DNA of 64,000 bases. It comes from Acheta domesticus (taxonomy: Eukaryota; Arthropoda; Insecta; Orthoptera; Gryllidae). The stretch covers positions 168,278,705 through 168,342,704 of the forward strand of contig JAHLJT010008446.1 of NCBI GenBank assembly GCA_031308135.1, given 5' to 3'. Below are positions 46,120-58,428 of the stretch, one piece after another (positions within the stretch are counted from its first letter, which is position 1; every line of letters begins with the position of its first letter). The notes beneath the pieces were generated by a model, which was given only the letters and a program-made list of their open reading frames with translations, was not told the DNA's origin and did no database searches. The position numbers and the translations under genes were made by a program.

Positions 46120-46965
46120 GTTCACATTATTATATTTATGAGTACATGTGCTTTAAATAATGTCCTATAAAGTTTCTCGAAAACTCGACAGTTTTCTGGG
46201 AAAAAGATCTTCAAATTTCGAATTTACAGAAGCGCTGAATTCTTAAAAACTGCTCCAAAATCGCCACTTATGAAGTTTTACTGTTCTTTAATATATTTAA
46301 AACAATATTTCGGTTCTACTATTAGGAAACCGAAAAATTAAGAACACCTCAAAAAAATATTTGGGCGGCGATAGAAGGCAGCTGACAAAAGTATGTGGCA
46401 AGAGCGAATAGCTAGCCGAGACCAAAGGAAATAGAAAACTAATATGGGAAAGTCTGTGTCATTCTGTAGGCCCACTAGTTCTTGCATTTTTCAACGATTT
46501 CCACTAATAAGTCATTTTTTAAACTTTTTCATAATATTTATCGCATTTTCGCTGGTTTCATCGATTTTAATATTTTAATGGTATTTCCTTCTAATAATAT
46601 TTTATGAGATGCGAAAAATATTGTTCACAGAATTTAGGAGTAGCCTATACAATTTCTATGTTCAGAAATTGTAATCTCACCATTTGTGAATATGTAATCT
46701 AATCTGTGACGCCTATAAACGCCATTGGCGGATCTGCCGATTTCGGGATAGCCAAAGACGGATATCCTGGTAAAAGAACAGTGCAATCCAATAGTTTAAA
46801 AGCTGAGTTCATTTGAACTTCAGAAGAAGCCTGTATTACATTAGTAACGTATTCAACAGCCTGATTTGTTCAAGTGAACTGGTTTTGATCACATTTTTAT
46901 GTCATTTTTCTTTGCTTTTCATCATCAAAATCTGCTCCCTACTCATGATTATAGCTTGACAAACG
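46120..46965. repeat. Dispersed repeat family X, copy 1
   Basis: It aligns in order with two stretches further right: 46126-46400 with 53505-53800 (shared GAGTACATGTGCTTNAAATAA, GTTTCTCGAAAAC, ATTTCGGTTCTAC, TTTGGGCGGCGATAG) and 46545-46960 with 55270-55710 (shared CATCGATTTTAAT, TTCAGAAATTGTAA, GCCGATTTCGGGA, TCATCAAAATC). No protein coding is apparent. The family is unknown to me. Confidence 0.75.
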
Positions 46966-47639
46966 ACAAGGTTCAGGTATTAGCGAATTAAAAATTAAAC
47001 ACCAATTTCAAATTAGAACTAGAAAGATATTTATATTTTTATTGAAAATAATATATTGTTAGAATTAAAAACAAAACTTCTATCTAAATTTCAACTTTAT
47101 TCGTCTACATTTTAATAATTCTATACAAAATATTTAATACTCACGTCGAATATATACATTTAACAATCATTACAAGTACTTATGAGCACTAAGATCAGTT
47201 TGGAAAGCGCATTCATATATACAATTAAGTTGATGTGAATTGGATGATTCACGATTCATCTATGAAACTTCCTTGGAATTGTCGAAGCTTCATTCACGGA
47301 CTTCCCTGAAGGGACTTTTCTGTACTGTAATCTAATTTGCAGGTGTTATTACACAATATTGAACACTATGATTTATATGATAGGAGTTATTCTCACTTAA
47401 TGTTAGCCATAAACAATCCAAGAACAAAATAAAACACAGGGAATCCCCGCAACAGAATACTGGCAACAGTACAGACTGTTGCCAGTCGCTACAATTAGCA
47501 ATACGTCATTATAATACATTAATTTAAAGAAGACACAGAATGAGTAATGAAAGATATCGTGCTCATTTCAATCGGTCCGAATCGTAGGGGCGACAAAAAT
47601 ATGAGATGGTTCAAATTTTTACAATTTATAATTATTATT
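46966..47639. other. AT-rich stretch ending in a short ATT run
   Basis: No gene seen. 47628-47639 is a small ATT run next to the 3' end of the R4/Dong copy starting at 47640. Confidence 0.4.
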
Positions 47640-50600
47640 GCTTCATATCACGACTACAGATGTTATGAGTCGGCTGAGTATAAAATCTGCACCAGGTTGC
47701 AACCAGCTACCTAAGGAGCAGATCTAGGGACTGTCGGTGCCTCTATAATACGAGTACTTTGCGCACAATGTGAGCTGTGCCAAATAAAACAATTTCTTGC
47801 ATTCCCAGTCTTTTGAATGACCTGAAAGTTTAGCCAAGTTCTTACACACATTTTGCGGAACAAATCCCAGAGCTCCGATAACTATCGGTACGACCTGTGC
47901 TTTTACGCCCCACATTCGGCTGATCTCCATTTCCAAACTCTTGTATTTAAGACGTTTCTCTGCCTCCTTGGTTACGAAATTTTGATCGCAAGGCACAGCA
48001 ACATCCACAGTAGACACGATTTTTTCTCAAAATCCCGGATAACAATATCCGGTTTGTTTGCTGCTATCGTTTGATCCGTTTGAATTTCTTGGTCGTACAA
48101 TATTGTAAACAATCCAATCGATGTCACTGGTTTTGGTGAGTGTTCGTACCACTTGGGGCATGTGTTTGGAACTTCGAGGGCGGTACAGATCTGCCAGTGG
48201 AGGTAAGTACACACCTTGTCGTGTCTTTCTAAGTATTCGGTCTTTGCAAGAATTGGACAAGCTGAGACAATATGATCAATGGTATCTACTTGCTCCTTGC
48301 AAATTCAGCATTTGTCATCTTGGGAAATTCTGAGAACCACTTTATCACAATGTCGTGTTCTCAACGCCCGATCTTGAGGCAGCTACTAGAACTGCTTCTG
48401 ATTCTGTCTTCATTCTTCCCCTTTTAAGCCACATGAATGATTGATCTTTATTGATCTGCACCTCGCCCATTCTTTTAGATATTGTCCATGGAGGGGTTTG
48501 TCCCTCCACGACTTCTTTAACATTTTTTGTGTCTCACATTTCATGTTTAGTAGTACCAGAAGTTCATTGTGTTATTTGACGTGTCTTGCAAAGTTTTCTT
48601 CGCAATGCTTTTTGCAACACTAACAATGCCTGTTTCCCATTCTTGGTGGGATTTCATGACCTGCCTTATTAGAGGGTCATCTTGATGACTGAATACATAC
48701 TTTCCCATTCCAACTACTGCATTGTGCCAGGAGGTTTCAATTTGTCTGAGGCCTCTTCCTCCTTCCTTACGTGTCACATAAAGTCTATGTACATCAGCTC
48801 GAGGGTGGGCGACATGATGCATTGTTAGCAGTTTTCTGGTTTTCGATCCATGATGCGGATTTCTTGCTCAGTCCAGTCCACTAGTCCGGAACTGTACTCG
48901 ACCACAGGCACCGCCAGACTACCAATTACAGATATTTTATTCCTGGACTTCAGAGCAGACAAGTCTCACTCTTCTGTAATACTCCTTGCGAATTCTCCTC
49001 TTTCATTGTGTCGTTCGAGATGGTTTCACATTATTCAATGCACAGATATTTGTAAGTTTTACCTGGCTCAAGATCTTGAATCACAGTGTGCAGTATCAAC
49101 TTCAACTGTTCTCTGACTTGTGCAGTTTCTTATTTTTAAATTGATTTTGCAACATTTGTCAAGACCAGACTTCATGCAGATGTCATTGATAAAGTCATTC
49201 ACGACAGACAGCATTTGGGAGAGAATTGCTTCATTCTTAGCAAACACTTTCAGATCATCCATGTAAAACAAATGTGATATTGGCCTTTCATCACCATGGA
49301 GCTTAAAACCAAAGTCAGCTTGCGACAACTATCTCGATAGTGGGATCAAACTAATGCAAAACAGCAGAGGGGATAGTGAATCTCCTTGAAAAATACCCTG
49401 TAATCTGAATACTTCTGGTTTCTACCGCTTCCTTTCCGCTGTGTATTAGTAACCTGGTACTCCACGACTTCATACTAGCCTTGCAAAATTCAATAAGTGT
49501 AGGATGAAATCGATAGATCTCCAGGGTCTTCAAAATCCAATCGTGTGGTACACTACCAAAGGCTTTTTGGTAGTCAATCCAAGCCATGCTCAAATTACGT
49601 TTGCGTTTCTTTACATCATTCAAGATGACTTTATTCAGTAGCAAGATTTCCTTACAGCCATAAGAGCCTTTACGACATCCTTTTTGTTCAGCTGACATTA
49701 GATGATTCTTATCTAGATGTCAGTCATTTTGAAGTTATAACTTTGTACAGTACTGGCAGACAAGTAATTGGCCTGTAGTTCTTCGCCAAAGAGCTGTCTC
49801 CCGCTTTGGGTAGCAAATACGTGATGCCGCGTGTGAGCCATTCCGCGATTTCCTTTGGGTTTTCAAAATTTTATTAACAGCCTTTGCTAGATGAGAATGT
49901 ATTGCTGTTAATTTCTTAATCCAATAAATCTGGATCTTATCAATCCCGGGGGACTTCCAGTTTCCTATGTTCTTAATTGCTTGGAAGAGGTCCTCTTCCG
50001 AGAATTCGTGAACATCTTCCACTGTTTCTACAAGTTCATCGGCAGCATCAACTTCAGATTGAAGCCAAGATGAGTCTTTGTTGTAGGATCTGCTCTCCTC
50101 CCAGATTCCTGCACAAAATGCTTCGACGTCATCTTTTGAAGGAGTAATAGCTTGCCATTCGGTTTTTGAGTCAGATTACGATAGAATCTCTTCGCGTCTG
50201 TTTCAAACAACCGGTTCTGTACACGGAAATCTATTGTACGTTTGTAACGTCTAATTCTTTGAGCCCATGCTTGAATTTTCCCTTTTAGCTTCTCAACTAC
50301 CATTAGCCTGCTGGTGTCATTTTCAATTTGGTATTTTTGTTCAACATTGAATATTTTTCGTTGAACTTTAGATGTGTGCGTTGATTTAGAAGATGCCTCA
50401 GCTAAGAGTGATATTTCGCGCCGGGTGTCGGCTATCCGTTTCATAATTCTGTTCATCCATGGGGATACAAAGCTGTTTACTCTGTTTTGCTGTCGGCCGT
50501 CGGTGTTCTTGGCTGGCCCCAAAATTATCTGAGATACTAGATATCCAGTTGCATATATGATGTGATTGATTTCAGTAATATCTAGATCTCTGCCTGGGGT

Positions 50601-51150
50601 CTCGACCACCTCATTTAAGACAGAATTCACTGTTTCTATCACTCTTTTAGCTTTGGCAGTTTCGTATATTCTCCTCAACGGTTCGCGAGATTCAAACGGA
50701 AGTTGACTAACTCTTTCTATCTCGCGCCGAAGGAGATTTCGCATTATGTCGTTATCGTGTAATTCATTGCTAGATGAATTTTCACCACTGACGTGTGTTT
50801 CACTGGAAAGAGATGAACTTTCCACGGGATCGTCATTTTCAAGTTCTACATGTTCGTCATGTGGATTGTTCGAGCGAAGTACATACTCCGCATTGGTCTC
50901 AATGTCAGCAAGTTGTTCTGCTGTGAATTTTCCACTGCTGAGTATGTATCGTCGTTGACTGGCAAGCTTCTTTGAGTCTAGGGTAGGTCTCATATCTGGC
51001 TTCCGCTCTCTCCATACCTTGAAAACTTCTATTTCTGAGCCCCCATTTTTCGCTTTTGCATAGTAAAAAGCACCACATCACCTCCTTTAATTCATCCCGG
51101 GTCCATCTCTTATGATGGCTTTGAGCTACTGCCGGCTCTGGGTCCCCCCC
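47640..51150 (-). mobile_element. R4/Dong family A copy 3, nearly full-length, frameshifted
   Basis: On the minus strand it starts beside (TTA)n at 51151 after a run of seven G (CCCCCCC at 51144-51150) and ends beside an ATT run at 47639. It includes the N-terminal region absent from copy 1. At the 5' side it is shorter than copy 2 by about 650 bp. Nucleotide similarity to copy 1 is high over long stretches, with single-base indels breaking the frame. Confidence 0.88.
47724..50993 (-). pseudogene. R4/Dong family A ORF with N-terminal region, broken (copy 3)
   Basis: The 321-codon piece at 50028-50993 gives the N-terminal part of the family protein: a Ser/Glu-rich region, then RRIYETAKAKRVIETVNSVL, ITEINHIIYATGYLVSQIIL, and the segment where copy 1 begins (GPAKNTDGR). 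Just upstream (about 51040-51120) another frame reads RWTRDELKEVMWCF, resembling the Myb-like motif of R4-type N-termini. RT pieces follow at 49351-50022, the FYMDDLKVFAK box at 49250-49290, the CCHC at about 48255-48330 (with its first Cys lost), and the nuclease PD (KPDIVIRD) at 48030-48060. At least eight frame breaks. Confidence 0.82.
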
Positions 51151-51188
51151 TTATTATTATTATTATTATTATTAATATTATTATTATT
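51151..51188. repeat. (TTA)n tract shared by R4/Dong copies 3 and 4
   Basis: The tract joins the 5' end of copy 3 directly to the 3' end of copy 4, with one AAT irregularity. Confidence 0.95.
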
Positions 51189-51549
51189 CCATTACATCAC
51201 GACTAAAGATTTTATGAGTCGGCTGAATATAAAATCTACTCCAGGTTGCAACCAGCTACCTAAGGAGCAGATTCGGTGAATATCAGTGCCTCTACAATAC
51301 TTTACGCAAAATGTGGGCTGTTCCAAATAAAGCAATTTCTTGCACTTCCCAGTCTTTCAAATTACCTGGGAGTTTAGACAAGTTCTTACTCAAATTTTGC
51401 GGAACAAATCCCAGAGCTCCGATAACTATCGGGACGACCTGTGCTTTTATGCCCCACATTCGGCTGATCTCGATTTCCAAACTCTTGTATTTAAGACGTT
51501 TCTCTGCCTCCTTGGTAACGACGTTTTGATCGCAAGATACAGCAACATC
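51189..51549 (-). mobile_element. R4/Dong family A copy 4, 5'-truncated
   Basis: About 360 bases, nearly identical to the 3' part of copy 1 (7247-7600), with the frame for RMWGIKAQVVPIVIGALGFV intact to its stop at 51292. Homology ends at ACAGCAACATCG (51550), after which ATTATT resumes. The high similarity to copy 1 suggests both came from recently active sources. Confidence 0.88.
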
Positions 51550-51550
51550 G

Positions 51551-51566
51551 TTATTATTCGACGTTA

Positions 51567-51601
<35 letters not shown>

Positions 51602-51602
51602 T
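51551..51602. repeat. (TTA)n tract between R4/Dong families A and B
   Basis: TTA units with a short CGACG interruption at 51559-51563. The 5' border of copy 4 lies on the left and the 3' end of family B on the right. Confidence 0.93.
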
Positions 51603-53404
51603 CACCATTGTAATGTTTTTCTCAGCTGGTAAAAATGTTCACCTTCCCAGAGTTGTTTTGGAACAGGTTCGGTCACAGAAAAAGAAGTTCATCTTATATC
51701 TGGACTTAAGACATACATTTTCTTACGATATGGGCTGTTTGCAATAGAACTGCGCGCTGTCCCATGTTCAGAACGTTTTTCGGTAGTCGAAGTTCTTTTA
51801 AGTATTTTAGGAAGTTTTTACTTACATGGCCTTCCGCCGATATCACAAGTAGGTATGTTTTGGTAACATTTAATTTCCAAATATGTTTTAGTTCATAAGA
51901 CAAGTTTTCATAATTAGAATTTTTTTCAATTTCTTTCTGTTTGATATTGTGGTACTGCGATGTCTATTATTACTCCTTCTTTTTTCTTTTTATCTATGAC
52001 GAGAATATCTGGCCTGATGTGATCGACAGTACGGTCAGTTAGAACTGGTATACCCCAATACAAAAGAGTGAAACTTGATTCCAGGACTGGAGCAGGAGTG
52101 TACTTATAGAATGGCGGTGTCGATTCATCCAGTAAATTATGCTGTATTGCGATTGCCCTGTGTACGATTTTCGCAACTTGGTTATGCCTTCCCAAGTAAG
52201 CACTGTCTGAGAGGGAAGAGCATGCAGCTGTGACATGTTCTAGAGTTTCTCCTACAGCTCCACACTTCCTACATTTATCCACCACATCTTCATTCAAACA
52301 ATGCTTTCGATAGTTTCTGGTCTTAATAACTCCGTCTTGAATGGCCATTTTAAAGCCCTCGGTCTCAGGATATATTTGTTTCTCTAAAAGCCACATCACC
52401 GAAGAATGTCTGTCTGCATCGTCTTGAAACCATAGTTTTGGGTATCTTCCATGAATTTCTTGTTGCTTCCATTCGTTGAAGCTCAACTGGTACGTAAAGA
52501 TATTTATTTCATAATTTCGCTCATGGAGGTTCAATGGAGTGAAGCCGTAGTCCTCATTAACAGTTAATTTCATTAACGTGTCGGTGGAGTTTAAGAAAAC
52601 CTGTCGCATTTTTTCCTCTTGTCTTAGGCAAAGAGTTTTTATATTATCTAACACTCTGCCTGCCATCGTTCGGGGTAGATACAATCTTCTTACTGAAGAG
52701 TTTGGATGAACACAGCGGAATTTATGTAACAGTCTTCTCGTCGATCTGTCCAGCTCCTCCAGGTCAGATTCAGTCCACTTAACAATACCAAAGGAGTAAG
52801 TTAAAACCGGCACAGCCCAGATGTTGATAGCTGAATTCAGATTACCCCCTGATAAGTAAGTGTTTAGCAACTTTGTCAGTCGTTTTTGATATTTTATTCG
52901 AAGTTCTTCCTTGATACGATTATGGTCCAGTCGATGGTTCTGAGGGTTTCCCAAATAGCGATATGTTTCTTCAGGTGGTATTTGTTTAATATCACACACA
53001 ATTTGGTTTGTATTTTGAACAATTCCTTTATGAATATTTATTATACCCCATTTATCAAGACCGAACTTCATCCCGATGTCATCGCTGAACATTCTTGCTA
53101 CATTTATAAGTGATTCTAATTTATCTTGTGTTTCGGCGTACAGCTTTAGATCATCCATGTACAGTAAATGGGTTAGTCTTCTTGGGTTTTTCATATTCAT
53201 TCTACAGCCACATTTAGTTTTGTTCAAGAGAGTTGATAATGGGTTTAGAGCGAGGCAAAACCATAGTGCTGACAGGGAATCGCCTTGGAATATACCTTTT
53301 TGCACATCAGCTTTTCCCAAGATATTACCTTGGAATCGTATATTTGTACGCCATTTATTCATTAAATGTTGTAGAATATTTCTTACATTTGGACAGATTT
53401 GATC
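51603..53404 (-). mobile_element. R4/Dong-clade retrotransposon, family B, cut by the assembly gap
   Basis: This minus-strand element has its 3' UTR (51603-51705) against (TTA)n. It is distinct from families A and C, though closer to C in the RT box. Sequence is lost upstream at the N gap (53405-53504). To the right of the gap the DNA belongs to repeat family X, so the 5' end of B is hidden in or removed at the gap. Confidence 0.85.
51706..53404 (-). pseudogene. R4/Dong family B RT/endonuclease ORF, incomplete
   Basis: A long frame (51926-53404) contains GIFQGDSLSALWFCLALNPL, the polymerase box YMDD in LLYMDDLKLYAE (about 53130-53165), KWGIINIHKGIVQ, and a CCHC motif CRKCGAVGETLEHVTAAC (about 52225-52280). 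The nuclease core follows: RPDILVIDKKKK and VIIDIAVPQ at 51950-52020. A frameshift near 51910 separates the last segment (51706-51903), LLQTAHIVRKCMS-stop, which corresponds to the family A C-terminus TAHILRKVL. The first part of the RT is missing in the gap. Apart from that shift the frame is open, so this copy may be fairly young. Confidence 0.85.
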
Positions 53405-53504
53405 NNNNNNNNNNNNNNNNNNNNNNNNNNNNNNNNNNNNNNNNNNNNNNNNNNNNNNNNNNNNNNNNNNNNNNNNNNNNNNNNNNNNNNNNNNNNNNNN
53501 NNNN
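53405..53504. other. Assembly gap (100 N)
   Basis: Exactly 100 N, a conventional scaffold placeholder of unknown true length. It separates R4/Dong family B from repeat family X. Confidence 1.
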
Positions 53505-53830
53505 GACATTATATTAATGAGTACATGTGCTTCAAATAATGTCATATAAAGTTTCTCGAAAACAACCGTTTTCTAAAATTCCGCATTTTCAGAAACGCTC
53601 GAACGCTAAACAATATTTTCTTTCTCTAATAAATGGGTACAAATTTTTAAAAGAAAATTGCCATTTAGGACGAGGTTTTAGTGTTCTTTGATATTCTAAA
53701 ATTAATATTTCGGTTCTACCATTAGGAAACCAAAAATTGAGAAAATGTATAAAAAAAAGTCATTTGGGCGGCGATAGATTGCAGCTGTTTTTTCAATGAA
53801 ATGTATTTATCAAAAAAAATCCTCCAATAA
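53505..53830. repeat. Dispersed repeat family X, copy 2, left part
   Basis: Matches 46126-46400 in the same orientation. It is followed by unrelated sequence at 53831-55200, beyond which the family resumes. Confidence 0.72.
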
Positions 53831-53877
53831 GATCATGTTTTGAAAAGAGTAGTTTTTCTTCAAGTTCGTGACAAACA

Positions 53878-54006
53878 TTATTTTGTTACATTATTATGTT
53901 ACATTATTATGACATATTATGTTACAATATGTTATATTTATTATGTTACATTATGTTATATTATTATTATGTTACATTATTATAACATATTATTATGTTA
54001 CATTAT
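53878..54006. repeat. Degenerate ATTATGTTAC-type tandem repeat
   Basis: TTATGTTACATTA-like units repeat with variable spacing over about 130 bp and end at the left border of the dispersed repeat at 54007. Confidence 0.8.
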
Positions 54007-54157
54007 TATGATGTTTTGACTTTTCGTCTTATTGGTACTTCGTGTCCTCCTCGTATTTTGCAATTTTAGTATTTAACCCTCAACTTGGGATGTGCAGTCT
54101 CTGAGACCACTGGGGAAAAATAAACGCATAGCCCTCCTTTCTGGTACGTCCCGCTGC
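54007..54157. repeat. Dispersed repeat Y, copy 1 (contains TTAACCCT end-like motif)
   Basis: About 150 bp nearly identical to 55998-56146, starting ATGATGTTTTGACTTTTCGT and ending GGTACGTCCC. Its middle contains TTAACCCT followed by GATGTGCAGTCTCTGAGACC, which resembles a piggyBac-type terminus and subterminal repeat. Confidence 0.85.
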
Positions 54158-55199
54158 AAATTTACTGCGTTTCAGACAGCCGGATGCGTCGTAAATTACA
54201 ATTCGCAATTTTGTATATTATTTCTTTTTTCTTATCTTCCATTCGAACTTTTGTTATACATTTACACTTTAATCTTTTAGAAATTATTTTTTTTAAATAT
54301 TTGAAATAAAAATTGTTAGCTCTTTAAGGGAGTATCGACAATGCAGGGAATAGAACAATGGAATTCTGTTTCGGGGTCGTGAATTTCTTGTTTCTTCGAA
54401 TTACATGTACGTGTCATTGTTGTGACTTGATATAGCTGTATGGTATCAGGCTTCTTTTTCCAATACAAGTTTAGAAAACTTTGTATTATATTTTTATGCG
54501 GTTGTAGAATTCACATAGTTTTGACAACACTGCGATGGAAACAGTGAGTTGTTCGCTTCTTGGTTGAATTGGACGTTTACAAATAATAGCTCAGATGTTA
54601 GTAGCGCAGAAAGTGCAATATTTCAATCCTACGTAGCTGTTTCCAATAACACGGGAAACTCTGTGCTGTTGTAGCACCACTAGTTAAATAGGTGACGCCC
54701 ATTTTCTACAATTTATGTGCGAGAGGGGGCGCTGCCACATTCACGTGTGTCATTGATAATACCAACACCAGCACCAGCACCAAAACATCAGATGGTTAAT
54801 GTATTCTGCTGTATCTCTATATCAATAAAATCCATCATTGAGGATAAATTATAGTATTTAATTTGGACATCGAAAACTATGAACCTCTGATACAGTGAAT
54901 CTAAAACGTTAGTCCCCAGAAGTTCACTATAACCGGTATTGACGTATTTCTTTTTATATGATATAGATTTCTTTTTAAAATTGTGAAAAGTATTAATGAG
55001 AGTAATCTAATTAACGAAAATATATTCAATATTAGTTCCTGACCATTGCGTCGATCTCTTATTTTTCACAGGAACATAATGAAAACATCTACAGGTACTA
55101 AAAGAGGACGGATTTTAATGAAATGCCACTGTTACTTTTCACTTTAGAACAATGATTTTTAGTGCATTCATTTTATGTATTGACAAAAGGAAATGACCC

Positions 55200-55730
55200 A
55201 TTTTTATGACTTGTTTTGCATTTTTCGTCGATTTTAATAAGAAATTTTTTTAGCTTTGCCCCGTCATTTTTAAAGCATTTTTTCACTGAATTCATCGATT
55301 TTAATGGTACTTGCTACAAATAATATTTACGAGATGCAACAACAGAATTTTGGAGAAGCCTCTTCTATTTCTTCGTTCAGAAATTGTAAAATAAGCCGCT
55401 GTAGGTAATCTAAGGTTCCTGTGACGCCTATCAGAACCATTGTTCGGCCGATTTCGGGACAAGAGAGATTTCCTGGTAAAAAAGTCCAAACCGAAAGTTT
55501 GCAAGCTGAGTTAACTTGCACGAAGGGAAGAAGCCTTGATTACATCAATAACTTATCCAACAGCTTGAGCTGGATCATCATAACTGCTTTTTATCAAATT
55601 TTTTAAATTTGCTTACTTTTAGGACATATTAAAAACATTTTAAGAGCATCTTATTGACCATTTTTGGCTATGTTTTTAGGTCATCAAAATCCGCCCTCCA
55701 GTAATAACGATACAGTGCACAGATTCCTGG
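55200..55730. repeat. Dispersed repeat family X, copy 2, right part
   Basis: Same orientation as 46545-46965, with shared blocks listed for copy 1. Together with 53505-53830 it forms one interrupted copy. Confidence 0.72.
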
Positions 55731-55997
55731 GAGTGGGGAATAAATTTGGAATGAAAATAGATTTTGGCGTCCTACTCTCAGGCTTGAAGGCCAAACTCCA
55801 TGGTTTCAATTAAACGAATCATTTAAGGCTACATTTTTAATACTTGTGAAAATTGTGCTATTCTCGTTTTTGTATAAAGTGTTATGTAATATTTGTCTTG
55901 TTATTGGGTCTTACTGTTTTATTTTTATTAGTTTTATTTCTTATTTGTGTCCTGTACTTTTACTGTTAAATTGTAACATTCTAGTTTTTATTCTTAA
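55731..55997. other. No recognised feature
   Basis: AT-rich, with a 71-codon hydrophobic plus frame (55846-56061) that crosses into repeat Y and has no family match I know. Confidence 0.35.
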
Positions 55998-56146
55998 GTA
56001 TGATGTTTTGACTTTTCGTCTTATTGGTACTTCGTGTCCTCCTCGTATTTTGCAATTTTAGTATTTAACCCTACAACTTGGGATGTGCAGTCTCTGAGAC
56101 CGCTGGGGAAAAATAAACGCATAGCCCTCCTTTTTGGTACGTCCCA
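55998..56146. repeat. Dispersed repeat Y, copy 2, interrupted by hAT-like end
   Basis: Nearly identical to 54007-54157. Homology ends at ACGTCCC, exactly where a hAT-type terminus (CAGTGGCGGCCCG) begins at 56147. Confidence 0.85.
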
Positions 56147-58428
56147 CAGTGGCGGCCCGTGCAGGGGTTCAGTGAATCCCCATAAAATTCCATGAGATCA
56201 GACTTTTTTATTTCAGCTGAATGAAGAGTTAAAAAGTGTATTTTATTGACTTCTGTGGGGCTCTTCAGCTAAAATTTCTATCAAATATTCAGTTGACTGT
56301 GCGAAGGTTTGATGCGCCGCTTCAGCGCCGCGTCGTGCGTCCTCGCAGCGGTTTTGGAGGTTCACAGCGGGTTAGAGAACCCCCGAGCGGCGTAAAATGA
56401 GGGCGAGGAGAGGCGGGAGGCAAGAGGGGCGAATACATGGCTCATGCGCTGGTCACTGGGCCTGCGCATACTCCGAAGACCACCGAAAGATGCCGAAACT
56501 CTACGACCGCCACAAAGGTTTCTTTGTCAAGAAAGACAAGAGAGACAGAGACTCGGGGGAATCCCAAGCTTCCTTCGGGTTCGTGCCAAGTACCATACTT
56601 CTGTGTTTTATAAAACATTATTTGTGCAGTATCTTCTTCCAAAAGAGATAAAATATATTTAAATAATTAAAGAAAAATGAGTTTAATGTATTGTACAAAT
56701 ATCTGCTTCATCTTTTAGAATTTCTAATTATTTACTTTATAGTTATATTCAAAGGTTTGCTATTCTGTTAGCTCTTACAAAAGTTAGAAATCTCTTCTGC
56801 TGATCGGTAGGCAGTGTGGGCCAGTGCTGGCTTAGTCTGGCTGACTGAACGACGTATATTCGTACTATACCGGAATGTGAGGTAAAGAACGTTGTTGCGG
56901 TAAAGTGAATGTGCACGAGTGTGTTTATTTTCGTATTCCAATCGAGTTATCAAGAACAATAACAGTGCTCCATTTTTCATATAAAATTAGAATCTTATCA
57001 CATCGTGTGTGCGAATACACAAATCTGAGGCACACTTTGTGGAATGAATTGTGATTGAAGATGAATAGTGTCCAGCCCCTTTTAAAATATTAATTTTGTG
57101 AATCTTAGAGCGAAAGACAAGTTATGAATTAAGGAACTGGACAGAACCTGAACTAAAGTTAGAACAAAAACAAATTGATCGAGGTAAGAACTTTTGCAGA
57201 ACTTTTAAGCGGGATATTTATATGAGGAACAGCTGGTTATGCGGGTGTGAAGTTACAAAGAAACTATATTGTTTCCCGGGCTTGATTTGTGCTGTAAATA
57301 AGGATGTGGCGTGGTCAAAAACTGGAGTAGATGATGAGTCATTTGTCGCAAAAAATCAAGAAGCACGAAGAATCTGCTGCTCATAAAAACTCTTGCTTAG
57401 ATTTTTCTGTACTGAGGACGGACAACAGACAGCAACTCAGCAGTGCCTTCCGACAAAACATTGAGAAACACAATGATACCGTTCGAAAAAATCGCTACAT
57501 ACTTTCAAGAATCAATTGACTGCATAAAGTTTGTAGCGATTCGAACTTGCATTCCGTGGTCATAATGAAATATGTGAGCGTTGAAAAGGCATAATAAATG
57601 AAATTAGAGACTTTAATGAAAAAGTAATTGATATATTCGCGGACAAGAAAGAAGAATGGAGTTCCCGTACAAGCAGCACTGTTGTTGATTTATCTGCATC
57701 TTTAACAGGAGTTCTATTGAAAGGTATGTACTAGAGCTATTATTTGTCTTCCAAAATAATTGATTTCAATTATTAGTGTATATTTTATAAACTATATATC
57801 ATTACTATTCTTCAAATATTTTTGTTGTTGCTTATATTATCTTAGACGATTGCCGTATCTGAGATTTAAGATTCTAATACTTGTGAACCCCCTGTGATTA
57901 AGATGATAAGTTTCTCTTTACAGTACCTTCTTATCTCTTTCTAAACTACACTCACACGCGGGGCTGCGGATCCAGTGACAGCCGTTCGCCTTTGAGAGCC
58001 AGCTGATGTTCCGGAGCGGTCTGGCACATCTCACATCACCAGTAGTAGGGCTTTTCTTCCCACAGTGAATGTGCATTGCAAATTTTCAATTAAAGGATAA
58101 CTTTCGTGTAACAATGCATTATCGTATTTAAATGAAGTTTTTTTAATGTTGTGAATGATGTTTCAAACCATTCTACGAGTTAAGATAATTAATAGTGAGG
58201 AAACAGTATGGAAGAAATTATAGTCAGAAATTCACTCGGCGAGTAATACATTAATAATTATATTATTTTCATTTTACATATTAACGACAAATCCTCTTAT
58301 TGTCTTGTTTATTACGGCATTATTAATGTGAAAAAATATCAACATGAAACGGAACACCCGAAAATAATCTGCCTAAAAGTTTTGGGGTCTCACAGCCCGC
58401 ACGTCACCCGTAACAGAAATTTGAAGGC
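56147..58428 (+). mobile_element. hAT-type element relic (left end certain, right end uncertain)
   Basis: The left end CAGTGGCGGCCCGTGCAGGG is typical of hAT elements and interrupts repeat Y. The 8 bp before it, ACGTCCCA (56139-56146), recur at 58429-58436, as expected for the 8-bp hAT target duplication. The sequence just left of 58429 does not end in the expected inverted CCACTG, so the right end is eroded or the repeat is coincidental. The transposase relic lies inside. Confidence 0.5.
57100..57730 (+). pseudogene. hAT transposase / zinc-finger MYM-like N-terminal fragment
   Basis: Plus-strand frames read RGKNFCRTFKRDIYMRNSWL, CGCEVTKKLYCFPGLI and WSKTGVDD (57180-57330). After a shift they continue SHLSQKIKKHEESAAHKNSC (57333-57392) and LSSAFRQNIEKHNDTVRKNR (57434-57495), ending LSRIN. 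This is the TTF-type zinc-finger region and following helix of hAT transposases that are often annotated as zinc finger MYM-type protein 1-like. The catalytic and dimerisation domains are absent. Inactive. Confidence 0.75.

Larger units (their letters stand above)
53831..55199. other. Sequence inserted within repeat family X copy 2
   Basis: Copy 1 (46120-46965) lacks a counterpart. The interval starts with a degenerate ATTATGTTAC tandem run (53878-54006), then the repeat at 54007-54157, then AT-rich DNA. No gene was recognised. Confidence 0.45.

Noticed and set aside
53233..53517. Open frames crossing the N gap
   Set aside because: The 34 unknown codons are assembly placeholders; only the minus frame left of the gap has domain support.
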